From Micromonospora sp. AMSO31t (GTDB lineage: Bacteria > Actinomycetota > Actinomycetes > Mycobacteriales > Micromonosporaceae), in contig NZ_WBKT01000003.1 of NCBI RefSeq assembly GCF_008868175.1, positions 51,948 to 115,947 on the forward strand: a stretch of DNA of 64,000 nt. The letters are read 5' to 3'. This document shows positions 35,323-43,943 of this stretch, one piece after another. A program made the translations under genes and the position numbers. The notes below the pieces were generated by a model, which was given only the letters and a program-made list of their open reading frames with translations, did not search any database and had not been told where the DNA came from. Position 1 is the stretch's first letter. Each line of letters starts with the position of its first letter.

Positions 35323-35575
35323 GCGATAGCTGCTCGGGGTTGACCAAGAGAACCTTCGCCAGGGGACACGAATCTCACCTGCCTACTGGAACGGGAACTG
35401 GTCGAGCAGGCACCGCCCGGTTGCGGGACAAGAGTGCATGACCGGGCCGTGTGCCCGCTGCGTGCCCGTAAGGACGGGAGCCGAGGGTAGGCGCAGGTCA
35501 AACCAGGCATGGCGATGGACCATCCCGCCGTGCGTGGGCCTACCGCTCGCGCATTTGTCGGATAGCTTGTCCGGT

Positions 35576-35998
35576 ATGGACATTGGTAATGATCGCCGTC
35601 GCGCGGCTCCTGGCAGCTCTCCGGGCGGGAGCGCCTGGGTTTCGTCCCGGCCACCCACGCCGGTGCTCATCGCCGCACTGCTCGTTGCCGCTGGCGCACT
35701 GGTGCCACTCGGGCTACTCGTCCTGGTGCTGACCGAGTTCGAGGCCCGGAATCTGGTGCCAGTGCTACTACTCACCTTGGTCGGCGTGGGTGTCTGCGCG
35801 TCGGTCGGGTACGGGCTGTGGCGCGGCTGGCGTGGATCCCGGATCGTGGCCGTGGTGCTCGGCGTGCTGGTTCTGCTCTCGGGGCTGAATTCGCTCGGGT
35901 CCAGCAATTTCGGATTCCTGCCGATCGCGTACGGGTCATTGGTGGCGCTGCTCGTGCTGGTTCCCGCCTCCGCCCGAGCCTGGTTTCGTCGTTCCTGA
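35576..35998 (+). CDS. Small membrane protein, function unknown
   Basis: 140 residues from ATG 35576; TAGCTT at 35563-35568 is 7 bp upstream, consistent with a leaderless message. After a polar, Gly/Ser/Pro-rich N terminus there are about four hydrophobic segments (VLIAALLVAAGALVPLGLLV, VPVLLLTLVGVGVCASVGYG, IVAVVLGVLVLLSGL, YGSLVALLVLVPASARAW). This is a common plan of actinomycete hypothetical proteins. No family name can be given. It ends 15 bp before the first tRNA-Val relic. Confidence 0.65.
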   Translation: MDIGNDRRRAAPGSSPGGSAWVSSRPPTPVLIAALLVAAGALVPLGLLVLVLTEFEARNLVPVLLLTLVGVGVCASVGYGLWRGWRGSRIVAVVLGVLVLLSGLNSLGSSNFGFLPIAYGSLVALLVLVPASARAWFRRS

Positions 35999-36012
35999 CG
36001 CGCCCTTCGCCG

Positions 36013-36044
36013 TGGGATCGAACCAGTGACCTCTTCAGTGTGAA
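36013..36044. repeat. Degenerate tRNA-Val attachment-site relic (leftmost)
   Basis: 32 bp matching the 3' half of the tRNA-Val gene at 60726 (GGGATCGAACCAGTGACCTC region, ending TGTGAA) with one mismatch and the outer acceptor bases missing. It is followed at 36045-36100 by the same arm sequence as after 45014 and 59154. It marks the left limit of the element array. Confidence 0.8.
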
Positions 36045-36124
36045 GCAGGACTCTGCACCCACTCTGAACTGCGTAAACGAGAACCAGCAGGTACCGGTGG
36101 GTGGGCCGCCAGCGGGGAGGACCG

Positions 36125-37315
36125 ATGACGAAACATGCTATCCGGGCGGCGCGAGTGTTCGACGGCGAGCGGCTGACGGACGGCGGGGTCCTGGTCCTGC
36201 TGGACGAAGGGCGCATCGCCGACGTGCACCGGGGTCGGGCCGAGGCGCCGGAGGGCTGGCCGGTGTACGAGGAGCCCGACGGCACCGTGCTCCCCGGCTT
36301 GATCGATGCGCATGTGCACCTGTGCGCCGATGCTGGGCTCGACGCTCTCGGCCGGCTCGCCGAGCGTGCCGAGCCGGACCTCGACGCGGTCATCGAGGCG
36401 TCACTGCGCTCGCAGTTGGCGGCCGGTGTCACGACGGTTCGGGACCTGGGCGACCGGCGTGGCGCCGTGCTCCGGTGGCGGGACCGGAAGAGCCGCGACG
36501 ATCTGCCAACGGTGGTGGGGTCGGGCGCGCCAATCACCAGCGTCGGCGGGCACTGCTGGTCGATGGGGGGCGAGGCGAGCGGCGTCGACGGGATCCGCGA
36601 GGCCGTGCGGTTGCGGGCGGAGGCCGGCGCTGACCTGGTGAAGGTCATGGCCAGCGGTGGGGTGTTCACCCCCGGCACCGACACCACCCGGCCTCAGTTC
36701 ACCGACCAGGAGCTGACCGCCGCGCTGACCCTGGCGCACGACCTGGGCCTGCCGGTGACCGCGCACGCGCACGCGCTCAGCGCGGTCGAGCAGGCGCTGC
36801 GCGTCGGTGTCGACGGTATCGAACACTGCACGTGCGTGACCGCTACCGGCGCCCACGTTCCCGACGAGCTCGCGGACCGCCTGGCCACGTCCGGGGTGGT
36901 GGTCTGTGCCACGCTCGGCACCGACCCGGCCGTGGTCACGCCACCGGAGGTGGTGGCGATGGCGGCGCGAGCCGGGCTCAACGAGGCCACGCTGCGCGAC
37001 GGCGTTACCACCCTGCACCGGGCCGGGGTCCGCCTGGTGGCCGGCTCGGACGCGGGCCTCGGCCCGGCGAAGCCGCACGGGATCCTGCCAGAGACGCTCA
37101 TCGAGTACGTCGCGTGCGGCATCCCCGCCACCGCCGCCCTCGCCGCGGGCACCTCGGTCGGCGCCCAGGTCTGTGGTCTCGGGCGGAGCAAGGGCCGCGT
37201 CCGCCCCGGATTCCACGCCGACCTACTGGTCGTGAACGGCGACCCGACGAGCGACATCACGGTACTGCGGTGCCCGCTCGCCGTGTACCGTGCCGGCTGC
37301 CCGGTGAGCAGGTGA
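36125..37315 (+). CDS. Metal-dependent amidohydrolase (imidazolonepropionase-like)
   Basis: 396 residues from ATG 36125 with GGGGAGGA site. TIM-barrel amidohydrolase: first metal motif LPGLIDAHVHL, a likely carboxylated Lys in GADLVKVMASGGVFTPG, second His pair VTAHAHALSAVEQAL, DGIEHCTCV, and the last Asp in RLVAGSDAGLGPAKPHG; C-terminal beta-sandwich return ADLLVVNGDPTSDI. Close to the group of prolidase/organophosphate-like hydrolases acting on cyclic amides or Xaa-Pro peptides; substrate unknown. First gene inside the array. Confidence 0.88.
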   Translation: MTKHAIRAARVFDGERLTDGGVLVLLDEGRIADVHRGRAEAPEGWPVYEEPDGTVLPGLIDAHVHLCADAGLDALGRLAERAEPDLDAVIEASLRSQLAAGVTTVRDLGDRRGAVLRWRDRKSRDDLPTVVGSGAPITSVGGHCWSMGGEASGVDGIREAVRLRAEAGADLVKVMASGGVFTPGTDTTRPQFTDQELTAALTLAHDLGLPVTAHAHALSAVEQALRVGVDGIEHCTCVTATGAHVPDELADRLATSGVVVCATLGTDPAVVTPPEVVAMAARAGLNEATLRDGVTTLHRAGVRLVAGSDAGLGPAKPHGILPETLIEYVACGIPATAALAAGTSVGAQVCGLGRSKGRVRPGFHADLLVVNGDPTSDITVLRCPLAVYRAGCPVSR

Positions 37316-37408
37316 TTGGTTCCGGACGATCGCACCGACGGAAGTCACCGCTAAGGCAAGACGGCCAGCTCTGCCATCCACACAGCGTGAACGTTTGTGG
37401 TCAGGGCA

Positions 37409-38386
37409 CTAGATCATACGGCGCCGTACCCGCCACGCCACCACACCGATCAGGACCGCCGCGACGGCGATGAACAGGGCCGCCTCGATGAGCTGGAACG
37501 TCCAGAACCGGTCGGCCGGGTGGTAGACCCCGAACTGCTGGATGCCCCGTGCGTGCAGGAACTGGTTGAGGTTGGCGCCGGCCCGGTTGGCGGCGCCCTC
37601 CAGCTCGTAGTACTCGGTCCAGCTCAACCTGCGCCCGGTGGCGTCCGCGTAGCCGTGTTCGATCATCCAGTCAGCGAAGCTGGGCACGGGCCAGTGCCCC
37701 GCCTGGTCCTTCGAGCCGCCGACAGGGACCGGCTCCATGGTGGTGAGCGGCGTGGCGTACGCGGGACGGGCCAGCAGCGCCACCGACATCCGGGCGGCGA
37801 GGAACGCCCCGAACGCGACGCCGAACGCGGGCAGGCTGCGCCGCAGGATCGCCCCGGCGGCGGTGGCGACGCCGAACGCGAACAGCGCGTACGCCACCGG
37901 AACAAGTCCCTCCAGGTCGAAGGCGTCGTACTGGAACCGCCCTTCCCACGCGTCGAATGGCTGACGGAACCAGGTGAGCACCGCGGTGAACATCCCGGTG
38001 AGCGTGACGGTGACGCCGGCCAGTGCCGCGAGCTTGGCCGCCAGCCAGCGCATCCGCGGCACGGCCTGCGTCCAGGCGAGCTGCCAGGTGCCGTCCTCCA
38101 GTTCGCGCGCGAGCAGTGGCGCACCGAGGAACGCACCGATGACGACGGGGACCAGATAGAAGCCCGCCAGGAGGTTCTCGACGTACCCGTACTCCTCGTC
38201 GAGCCGGCGGAAGGAGGCCGCGCAGGCCTCGTTGACACCGGCCTCTCCCGCACACCGGGCGGGACCGCCGGGGAACAGGTCGTGGGCCTGCGTCCCGAGC
38301 ACGAGCAGGGCGATGCCGAACATGCCGACAAGCAGACCCAGGACGCAAACCTCGGTCCGGTGCTGGCGCCAGATCAACCACGTCAT
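37409..38386 (-). CDS. ABC transporter permease (ABC-2 type)
   Basis: 325 residues, start ATG 38386 in the ATGA overlap with the ATPase gene. About six helices: MTWLIWRQHRTEVCVLGLLV, AGFYLVPVVIGAFLGAPLLA (followed by ELEDGTWQLAWTQ, an ABC-2 hallmark), LAALAGVTVTLTGMFTAVLT, VAYALFAFGVATAAGAIL, and a C-terminal IEAALFIAVAAVLIGVVAWR. The large extracytoplasmic loop lies between about 210 and 295. It forms the channel of the exporter encoded with the next two genes. Confidence 0.87.
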   Translation of the reverse strand: MTWLIWRQHRTEVCVLGLLVGMFGIALLVLGTQAHDLFPGGPARCAGEAGVNEACAASFRRLDEEYGYVENLLAGFYLVPVVIGAFLGAPLLARELEDGTWQLAWTQAVPRMRWLAAKLAALAGVTVTLTGMFTAVLTWFRQPFDAWEGRFQYDAFDLEGLVPVAYALFAFGVATAAGAILRRSLPAFGVAFGAFLAARMSVALLARPAYATPLTTMEPVPVGGSKDQAGHWPVPSFADWMIEHGYADATGRRLSWTEYYELEGAANRAGANLNQFLHARGIQQFGVYHPADRFWTFQLIEAALFIAVAAVLIGVVAWRVRRRMI

Positions 38387-39282
38387 GCCGCCACCCCCGA
38401 CGAGATCGCGGCGCTCGGCTCGGACGGCCGGCGCAGGTATGCCAGCACCAGGTCCTCCAGCGCGACCGGCTGGGCCTGCCACCCAGGCGCGGCCGGGATC
38501 GCGCCGTCGCGTACCAGCAGGGTCGTGTGCCGGTCGCTGTGGACGGCCTCCACGACGGTGCCGGCCCGGTCGACGTCGGTGGCCGTGCGCGGGCCGACGA
38601 GCAGCCGATGCTCGGCGAGGAGGGTGTCGATGTCGCCGGTGAGCGTGACCCGGCCGTGGTTGAGCACGACCAGGTGGTCGCAGACGCGCTCCAGCTCGTG
38701 CACGACGTGTGAGGAGAACAGGACGGTCACCCCGCCCTCGGCCACCGCGCCCATGAGGACCTGCAGGAACTCGTGCCGGGCCAGCGGGTCGAGGCTGGCC
38801 ACCGGCTCGTCGAGGACAAGCAGGTCCGGCCGCTTCGCCAGGGCCAGAGCCAACGCGACCTGGGCCTGCTGCCCGCCGGAGAGCGTACCGGCCCTGCGGT
38901 CGAGCGGGATGCCCAGCTTCGCCAGCCGGCGCTCGGCCAGCCCCTGGTCGAACCGCAGGTTGCAGGCCCGGCCGAAGCGGAGCATCTCGGCGACGGTGAA
39001 GCGCTTGTACAGCGGGTGGTCCTGGGCCAGGAACCCGACCCGGGACAGGGTTTGCGGGGTGCTGGCGGTGACGTCGTGGCCGAGGACCTCCACCGTGCCG
39101 GTGCTCGGTGCCAGCAACCCGACGACCAGGCGCAGCAGCGTGGTCTTGCCCGCGCCGTTCGGCCCGACCAGGGCGATCACGCCGCCCGCCGGCAGGGCCA
39201 GGGTGCAGTCGCGCAGCGCCCAGCCCTTCCGGTACCGCTTGCCCACACCGTCGGCGCGCAGCGCGAACTCGGTCGCTGTCAC
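38383..39282 (-). CDS. ABC transporter ATP-binding protein
   Basis: 299 residues. Walker A LVGPNGAGKTTLLRLVVGLL near residue 39, signature TLSGGQQAQVALALALAKRP, Walker B DLLVLDEPVASLDPLARHEF, H-loop FSSHVVHELERVCD. The C-terminal 80 residues form the extra domain of antibiotic/multidrug ABC-2 ATPases. Overlaps the GntR gene before it and the permease after it by four bases each, so the three proteins come from one coupled message. Confidence 0.93.
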   Translation of the reverse strand: MTATEFALRADGVGKRYRKGWALRDCTLALPAGGVIALVGPNGAGKTTLLRLVVGLLAPSTGTVEVLGHDVTASTPQTLSRVGFLAQDHPLYKRFTVAEMLRFGRACNLRFDQGLAERRLAKLGIPLDRRAGTLSGGQQAQVALALALAKRPDLLVLDEPVASLDPLARHEFLQVLMGAVAEGGVTVLFSSHVVHELERVCDHLVVLNHGRVTLTGDIDTLLAEHRLLVGPRTATDVDRAGTVVEAVHSDRHTTLLVRDGAIPAAPGWQAQPVALEDLVLAYLRRPSEPSAAISSGVAA

Positions 39283-39674
39283 GCCACGTCCTCATTCCTC
39301 GTCTGCTGGTGGACGGAGGTAAAAAGCGCGTTGACCGCCTGCTCGTCGAGGCCGGCCCCGTAGGCGCGGCGCAGCCAGGTCGTCAGGCCGCGGCGCAGCG
39401 ACGTGTACGTCGATGCCGACATCACGGCCGACTGCTGTTCATTGACGAACGTGCCCTGGCCGGGCCGGCCGGTGACCAGGTTCTCCTGCTCCATCTGCCG
39501 GTACGCCTTGGCGACGGTGTTCGGATTGATCGCCAGGTCCTCGACCACCTCGCGGATGAGCGGGAGGCGGTCACCGGGTTGGAGAAAGCCCAGCAGCACC
39601 GCCTGGCGGACCTGCTGGACGAGTTGCAGGTACGGCGGCACGCCGGAGTGGGTGTCGAGCCGGAAGACGAACAC
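39279..39674 (-). CDS. GntR-family repressor (YtrA type) of the ABC exporter
   Basis: 131 residues. N-terminal winged helix: DTHSGVPPYLQLVQQVRQAV, LQPGDRLPLIREVVEDLAIN, PNTVAKAYRQMEQENLVTGR, PGQGTFV; the short C-terminal helix pair is the YtrA-type dimerisation domain. The 16-bp palindrome 9 bp upstream of the start is its obvious operator, so the protein should repress its own operon until a ligand or substrate of the exporter appears. Confidence 0.92.
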   Translation of the reverse strand: MFVFRLDTHSGVPPYLQLVQQVRQAVLLGFLQPGDRLPLIREVVEDLAINPNTVAKAYRQMEQENLVTGRPGQGTFVNEQQSAVMSASTYTSLRRGLTTWLRRAYGAGLDEQAVNALFTSVHQQTRNEDVA

Positions 39675-39682
39675 GGTAGCCC

Positions 39683-39718
39683 CTTGCTGCTTTACTAGAA
39701 CCCTAGTAAAGCAGCAAG
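39683..39718. promoter_or_regulatory. GntR/YtrA operator, 16-bp perfect palindrome
   Basis: CTTGCTGCTTTACTAG (39683-39698) and its exact complement at 39703-39718, spacer AACC. It is AT-rich for this genome and placed just before the repressor start. Confidence 0.85.
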
Positions 39719-39785
39719 TTGCCGGTCAAGAGAGCCGACGCGTCACCGTTCGCAGTGGACTTGTTCGCGGATCCGCTCAGATCGG

Positions 39786-40367
39786 TCAACGGCGCACCCG
39801 ATAGCGCAGGTGAAGCACCCGGTTGCCCTGAATCACCACGTCCGGATCCTCCAACAGGTGCTGAGCGTGGACCGACCCGAAGTAGCGCTTGCCGGACCCG
39901 ATCACGACGGGTACGACGTCCATGCGCACCTCGTCGACCAGGCCTGCGGCAAGTACCTGGCCACCGACGTCGCCAGCGGCGACCTCGACCGTGCGGTCAC
40001 CCGCAAGCTCCTGCGCCTTGGCCACGGCTGCCTCGACGCCGTCGACGAAGTGGAACGGCGCCTCGGGGTCCCAGCCCTCGGGCTGCGGCCGGTGCGTCAC
40101 AACCACCACGTGGTCGACCCCGCCCGGAGGCTTCCCGTCCCAGCCGTCCGTCATGTCGAAGACGTGGCGGCCGACGATTGTCGCCCCGATCTGGTCCCAG
40201 TACGGCCGGGTGTAGTCGTAGGACGTCTGCGACACCTTGACCTCGCCGCTGGAGTCCAACGGGACGTCACCGCTGGACAACCAGTCGAACAGCGGTCCGG
40301 GCTGGTCATTCTCGTCCGCGACGAAGCCGTCCACCGACACCGAGCTGTACATGACTACTGTGCCCAT
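39786..40367 (-). CDS. Dihydrofolate reductase-fold oxidoreductase, copy 2
   Basis: 193 residues. RibD_C-type reductase: VVMYSSVSVDGFVADENDQP, ATIVGRHVFDMTDGWDGKPP, HVVVVTHRPQPEGW, VEVAAGDVGGQVLAAGLVDE, then VVPVVIGSGKRYFGS. Same fold as the gene at 23406, but clearly diverged, so not a recent duplicate. Convergent with nothing; the AraC gene on the same strand lies 65 bp upstream, so the pair may be co-transcribed. Confidence 0.87.
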   Translation of the reverse strand: MGTVVMYSSVSVDGFVADENDQPGPLFDWLSSGDVPLDSSGEVKVSQTSYDYTRPYWDQIGATIVGRHVFDMTDGWDGKPPGGVDHVVVVTHRPQPEGWDPEAPFHFVDGVEAAVAKAQELAGDRTVEVAAGDVGGQVLAAGLVDEVRMDVVPVVIGSGKRYFGSVHAQHLLEDPDVVIQGNRVLHLRYRVRR

Positions 40368-40432
40368 GGGGCGCTCCTCTGCTCTGGGATGCCCCCATAT
40401 TGGCTACCGTCAGCTGTCGGTCTTGTACGAAA

Positions 40433-41272
40433 TCAATCGGCCGGCAGCGGCCAGCCGTCCAGCACGTGGCCGGGATGTTCGCGCAGGAAGCGCCGCCGGA
40501 CTTCGACGTACCGGGTCGGCGTCAGCCCGGTGAACGCCCGGAACTCGTGGCCGAAGTGGGCCTGGTCGAAGTAGCCTGCGCCACCGGCGAGGTCGCCCCA
40601 GTCGATCGGTCCGGCGGGGTCGATCGCGAACACGGTGGCGGCGAAGCGGTAGGTGCGGGCCAACCGCTTCGGCGTGACGCCGATGAGCTTCCTGAACCGC
40701 TCAGCCAGGTGAGTGCTGCTGACACCGGCTGCCACCCTCAGGTCGCCGATCGCCACCGCCCCGCTGGTCGCCGCGATGACGCTGCTCGTATGGCGGACCA
40801 GCCCCAGGCCGGCGGTCTCACACAGCCGTCGCATCAGCTCCTCCTCGAGCAGCGTCAGCATCTCGTGCGGTCCGTCCGCCGTGGCCAGCCGGTCGCGCAG
40901 CTCAGCAACGGCGGGCCGGCCCCAGACCTGCTCCACCGTCACCGGCCGGTCACACAGCTCGGCGGCGGGCATCGGCAGGAACGGCGCCAGTCCCCACGGC
41001 TTGACGTGCACGCCGACGGACCGGGTCCGGACTGGGTAGCTGAACTCCAACGCGCGGGTGGGCGTGGTGACCACGCAGCCGTCGGCGTACCCGGTCGTCT
41101 CGATGTCGGTGCCGGCGCGGATGCGGAACGGCGCCCCGAGGTTGACGATGAGCAACGCCGCCGGCATCGGCGGCAGCGTCAGCCGGGCGTACGGCGATGC
41201 ACCCTCCAGGTAGTAAAGGTCGTCGATCAGCCCGTCCAGCGGCGGTCGCGGCACTCTGGACACGTACTCCAC
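40433..41272 (-). CDS. AraC-family transcriptional regulator
   Basis: 279 residues from GTG 41272; TACTGT lies 4 bp upstream, so translation may be leaderless. N-terminal ligand domain (about 1-170) with LRALEFSYPVRTRSVGVHVK-like pattern; C-terminal AraC domain with two helix-turn-helices (IGDLRVAAGVSSTHLAERFR and the segment GDLAGGAGYFDQAHFGHEFR, then AFTGLTPTRYVEVRR). It resembles regulators placed beside DHFR-fold genes, as here. Confidence 0.88.
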   Translation of the reverse strand: MEYVSRVPRPPLDGLIDDLYYLEGASPYARLTLPPMPAALLIVNLGAPFRIRAGTDIETTGYADGCVVTTPTRALEFSYPVRTRSVGVHVKPWGLAPFLPMPAAELCDRPVTVEQVWGRPAVAELRDRLATADGPHEMLTLLEEELMRRLCETAGLGLVRHTSSVIAATSGAVAIGDLRVAAGVSSTHLAERFRKLIGVTPKRLARTYRFAATVFAIDPAGPIDWGDLAGGAGYFDQAHFGHEFRAFTGLTPTRYVEVRRRFLREHPGHVLDGWPLPAD

Positions 41273-41347
41273 GCCCACAGTATCGCCGACGCCCCTCCGG
41301 GATCGCCCTCGCTTCCGCAACCTCACCCACGCCAGGGCGCTCCTCGT

Positions 41348-42439
41348 TCAGCGCCCGAGGACGTCCACCAGTTGCTGCCCCAGGCCGGTGCAGGCATCCA
41401 TGTCCAGGCGATACGTCACGTAACGGCCGCGTCGCGCCGAGATCAGCAGCCCGGCCGCCTTCAGCACCGCGAGGTGCCTGGACACCTCCGGCGCCGTCAC
41501 CCGCCAGAAGTCGGCCAGTTCGCCGGTCGTGTGCGGGCCTCGGGCGAGCGTGCGGCAGAAACGTAGCCGCAGCGGGTGCGCAAGCGCGGCCAGCCGAGCA
41601 TCCAGCTCGTCCACCCGCAACACCGGGCGCGGGTCCCAGCCCGGTGCCGGATAGTGCAGCACGGGCAGCCAGCCGGGCGCGTACACGACGGTCATGTGCG
41701 GTGCGCCGTAGGCGCTCGGGATGAGCGTCATCCCGCCGCCGCGACCGTCTGCGGTCTGGTCCTGCAGCTTGTCGATCGTCAGAATGCCGCGCTCGGTGTC
41801 GACCCCGATTGCGTGCGAGATCCGGCCGAGGGCGCCGATACCCTCGCGGGCCAGGTCGAAGCGTCGACGGTCGGCATCCTCGGTGAGCGCTGGGCGGACG
41901 CGTTTCCAGACCGTGCCGAAGAAGGCGGACTCGCAGGCGAGCAGAAAGCGTCGTACCCGCTCGCGCTCGGCGGCCGGATCGGCGAGCACCCGCTCGGCCC
42001 ACGCCGCCTGCCGCGGCCCTCGGGCGCGGGCCGCGGCCAGCGCCCGCTGCCGCACGATCGGGTCACGCAGCGGCGACCACATTCGCGGCGCCGGTGAGAC
42101 GGCCCGATGGGCGGCGAGCGCCGCAGCGACCCAGCGCTCGTCGTCCAGGCGGTCGACGTCGTCGAGTTCCTCGCGCAGGCTCGGCCGTGGATCGGACGGG
42201 AACAGAAAGTCGGCCCGGCCGGAGTGCCAGAGCAGACCCAATTCCTCGAGGTCTGGAGCCAGCTCCGCGGGAAGGGCAGCCGCCATCATCGCCACCGCCG
42301 CGGCGGTGTCCGGATGATGCTGCGGCTCCGCGAGCACGTGCAGCACCGCGCCGAGCTCCGCGAGCGGCGACGGCCTTATCCGGATCCGATCGACGGGTAC
42401 GCCGGCGATGTCGACCGAGGTAACCACAGTACCGATCAT
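41348..42439 (-). CDS. DUF5937/ArsR-type winged-helix regulator
   Basis: 363 residues from ATG 42439. Long N-terminal DUF5937 domain (SPLAELGAVLHVLAEPQHHP, ADFLFPSDPRPSLREELDDV) followed from about residue 275 by an ArsR helix-turn-helix (LAALAHPLRLRFCRTLARGP, then HTTGELADFWRVTAPEVSRH and LAVLKAAGLLISARRGRYVT). This domain pair is typical of actinomycete repressors of neighbouring MFS exporters. It diverges from such an exporter at 42558, with a 10-bp dyad between them. Confidence 0.88.
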   Translation of the reverse strand: MIGTVVTSVDIAGVPVDRIRIRPSPLAELGAVLHVLAEPQHHPDTAAAVAMMAAALPAELAPDLEELGLLWHSGRADFLFPSDPRPSLREELDDVDRLDDERWVAAALAAHRAVSPAPRMWSPLRDPIVRQRALAAARARGPRQAAWAERVLADPAAERERVRRFLLACESAFFGTVWKRVRPALTEDADRRRFDLAREGIGALGRISHAIGVDTERGILTIDKLQDQTADGRGGGMTLIPSAYGAPHMTVVYAPGWLPVLHYPAPGWDPRPVLRVDELDARLAALAHPLRLRFCRTLARGPHTTGELADFWRVTAPEVSRHLAVLKAAGLLISARRGRYVTYRLDMDACTGLGQQLVDVLGR

Positions 42440-42463
42440 GGCAGGGGTCCGCGGCCGGGCAGA

Positions 42464-42488
42464 CCGATTGACGTCGTTCGTCAATCGG
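42464..42488. promoter_or_regulatory. Candidate ArsR operator between regulator and MFS exporter
   Basis: CCGATTGACG (42464-42473) and CGTCAATCGG (42479-42488), a perfect dyad with spacer TCGTT; a further half-site GGATTGACGACG follows at about 42497. Located between divergent starts. Confidence 0.65.
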
Positions 42489-42557
42489 CAAGGCATGGAT
42501 TGACGACGCTGGCCAACCGAGGTCCCTTCCCGGCCGTACGGCCGGACGATCGGAGCC

Positions 42558-43943
42558 GTGACGACCACCCGTACGACGCTTCGTGAGCTGGTCCGCATCC
42601 CGGGCGGCGGCCGCTACGCGCTCAGCGCCACAGTCGAGGCAGCGACCTCCGGGATGCTGCGCCCGTTCATCGTGATCTACGCCGTGCTGATCGGGCTCAG
42701 CGCGCCGCAGGCCGGTATGACGCTGACCGTCGGCATGCTGGCCGGCCTCGGCGCCGTCCCGCTGGCCGGACGGTGGATCGACCGCGGAGCGCGGCGGGCC
42801 CCCGCCGTCGCCGCCTTACTGGTGCGGGCGGTGGGGTCGCTGCTGCTTGCCCTGGTGCCCGGCATCGCCGGATCCGCGATCGGTGCGGTGCTCATCGGCG
42901 TCGGCACGCAGATCGCTCCACCCACCAATTCCGCGCTGGTCGCCGCACTCGCCGGCCCGGCCCGGCGTGCGGCGGCGCTGGCCGTCGGCCGCTCACTGCG
43001 CAACGCCGGCCTGGGCGCCGGCGCCCTGCTCGGCACGGTCCTGGTCGCGACCGGGCCGGAAGTGCTCCGCTGGCTCGCGCTGGCGACGGCGCTCGGGTGC
43101 GCCTTCGGCGCGGCGGTGATCGCCCGGGTGCCGCTGCCCCATCAAGATGTTCCAGCCCCCGCCCCGGCTGCGGCAACGAAGGAAGCGCGCGGTGCCGGCC
43201 TACGCACCGTCACCATCCTGGCCCTGGCCGGCATTCCGTACGCGTTCTACGCCGACATCCTCGAGATCGCCCTGCCACTGCTGCTGGTGCAGGGCCTGCA
43301 CGCGTCCCTGGCGTGGCCCTCGGGCATCTTCATCGCCAACACCGTCATGGTGATTGCGCTGCAACTGGTCGTGGTCGTGCGCCTCGCGAAGTGGCCGCAC
43401 CGCACCGTGCTCTTCTGGTCCGGCCTGTTGCTCGCCGCCTCCTACCTCGGCTTCTGGCTCGGCGGGGCGACCGGCGGCGGCCCCGGCACGATGCTCGTCG
43501 CGCTGATCATCGTGCCTTACACGCTGGCTGAGATTCTCTACACCGGCAGCAGCGTGCCGCTGGTGATCGAGTCAGCACCGCCACACCAGGTGGGGCGCGC
43601 GCTCGCCCGCTGGCAGCTCAGCTACGGCCTGGCCCGGGCCGTCGATCCCATCATCATCACCGGTCTGCTCACTCTGGGCGCGGCGGCGCTGTGGCTGCCG
43701 CTGGCCGCCGCGACCTTGCTGGGCGCAGCGACGGTGCGCCTGGGCACTCGACGCTTGGTCGCGGCTCACCCGCTGAATGTGCGTGCTGATGTTACGCATC
43801 AGCCCGGCGAAGGCGTTCGGCTGCCTGCGCCCGCAGGGCATCGCCGCCCACCGGGGTGCCACCGCACAGCGCCATCTCCCGGGCGTTGTACGCAGCCATC
43901 CACAAGCTGGCCGCCCAGGCAATCTCCAGCTCCCCGGCCGTGA
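42558..43943 (+). CDS. MFS exporter with atypical C-terminal extension
   Basis: 461 residues from GTG 42558. Twelve predicted helices: GMLRPFIVIYAVLIGLSAPQ, the loop motif GRWIDRGARRAPAVAALLVR, GAVLIGVGTQIAPPTNSALV, second half from GLRTVTILALAGIPYAFYAD to LGAAALWLPLAAATLLGAAT. After about residue 410 the protein changes to a Pro/Arg-rich tail (APAGHRRPPGCHRTAPSPGR) that is simply the complement of the convergent phosphotransferase gene (152 bp overlap). The original stop was probably lost when the two genes were joined. Likely controlled by the divergent DUF5937 regulator. Confidence 0.82.
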   Translation: MTTTRTTLRELVRIPGGGRYALSATVEAATSGMLRPFIVIYAVLIGLSAPQAGMTLTVGMLAGLGAVPLAGRWIDRGARRAPAVAALLVRAVGSLLLALVPGIAGSAIGAVLIGVGTQIAPPTNSALVAALAGPARRAAALAVGRSLRNAGLGAGALLGTVLVATGPEVLRWLALATALGCAFGAAVIARVPLPHQDVPAPAPAAATKEARGAGLRTVTILALAGIPYAFYADILEIALPLLLVQGLHASLAWPSGIFIANTVMVIALQLVVVVRLAKWPHRTVLFWSGLLLAASYLGFWLGGATGGGPGTMLVALIIVPYTLAEILYTGSSVPLVIESAPPHQVGRALARWQLSYGLARAVDPIIITGLLTLGAAALWLPLAAATLLGAATVRLGTRRLVAAHPLNVRADVTHQPGEGVRLPAPAGHRRPPGCHRTAPSPGRCTQPSTSWPPRQSPAPRP

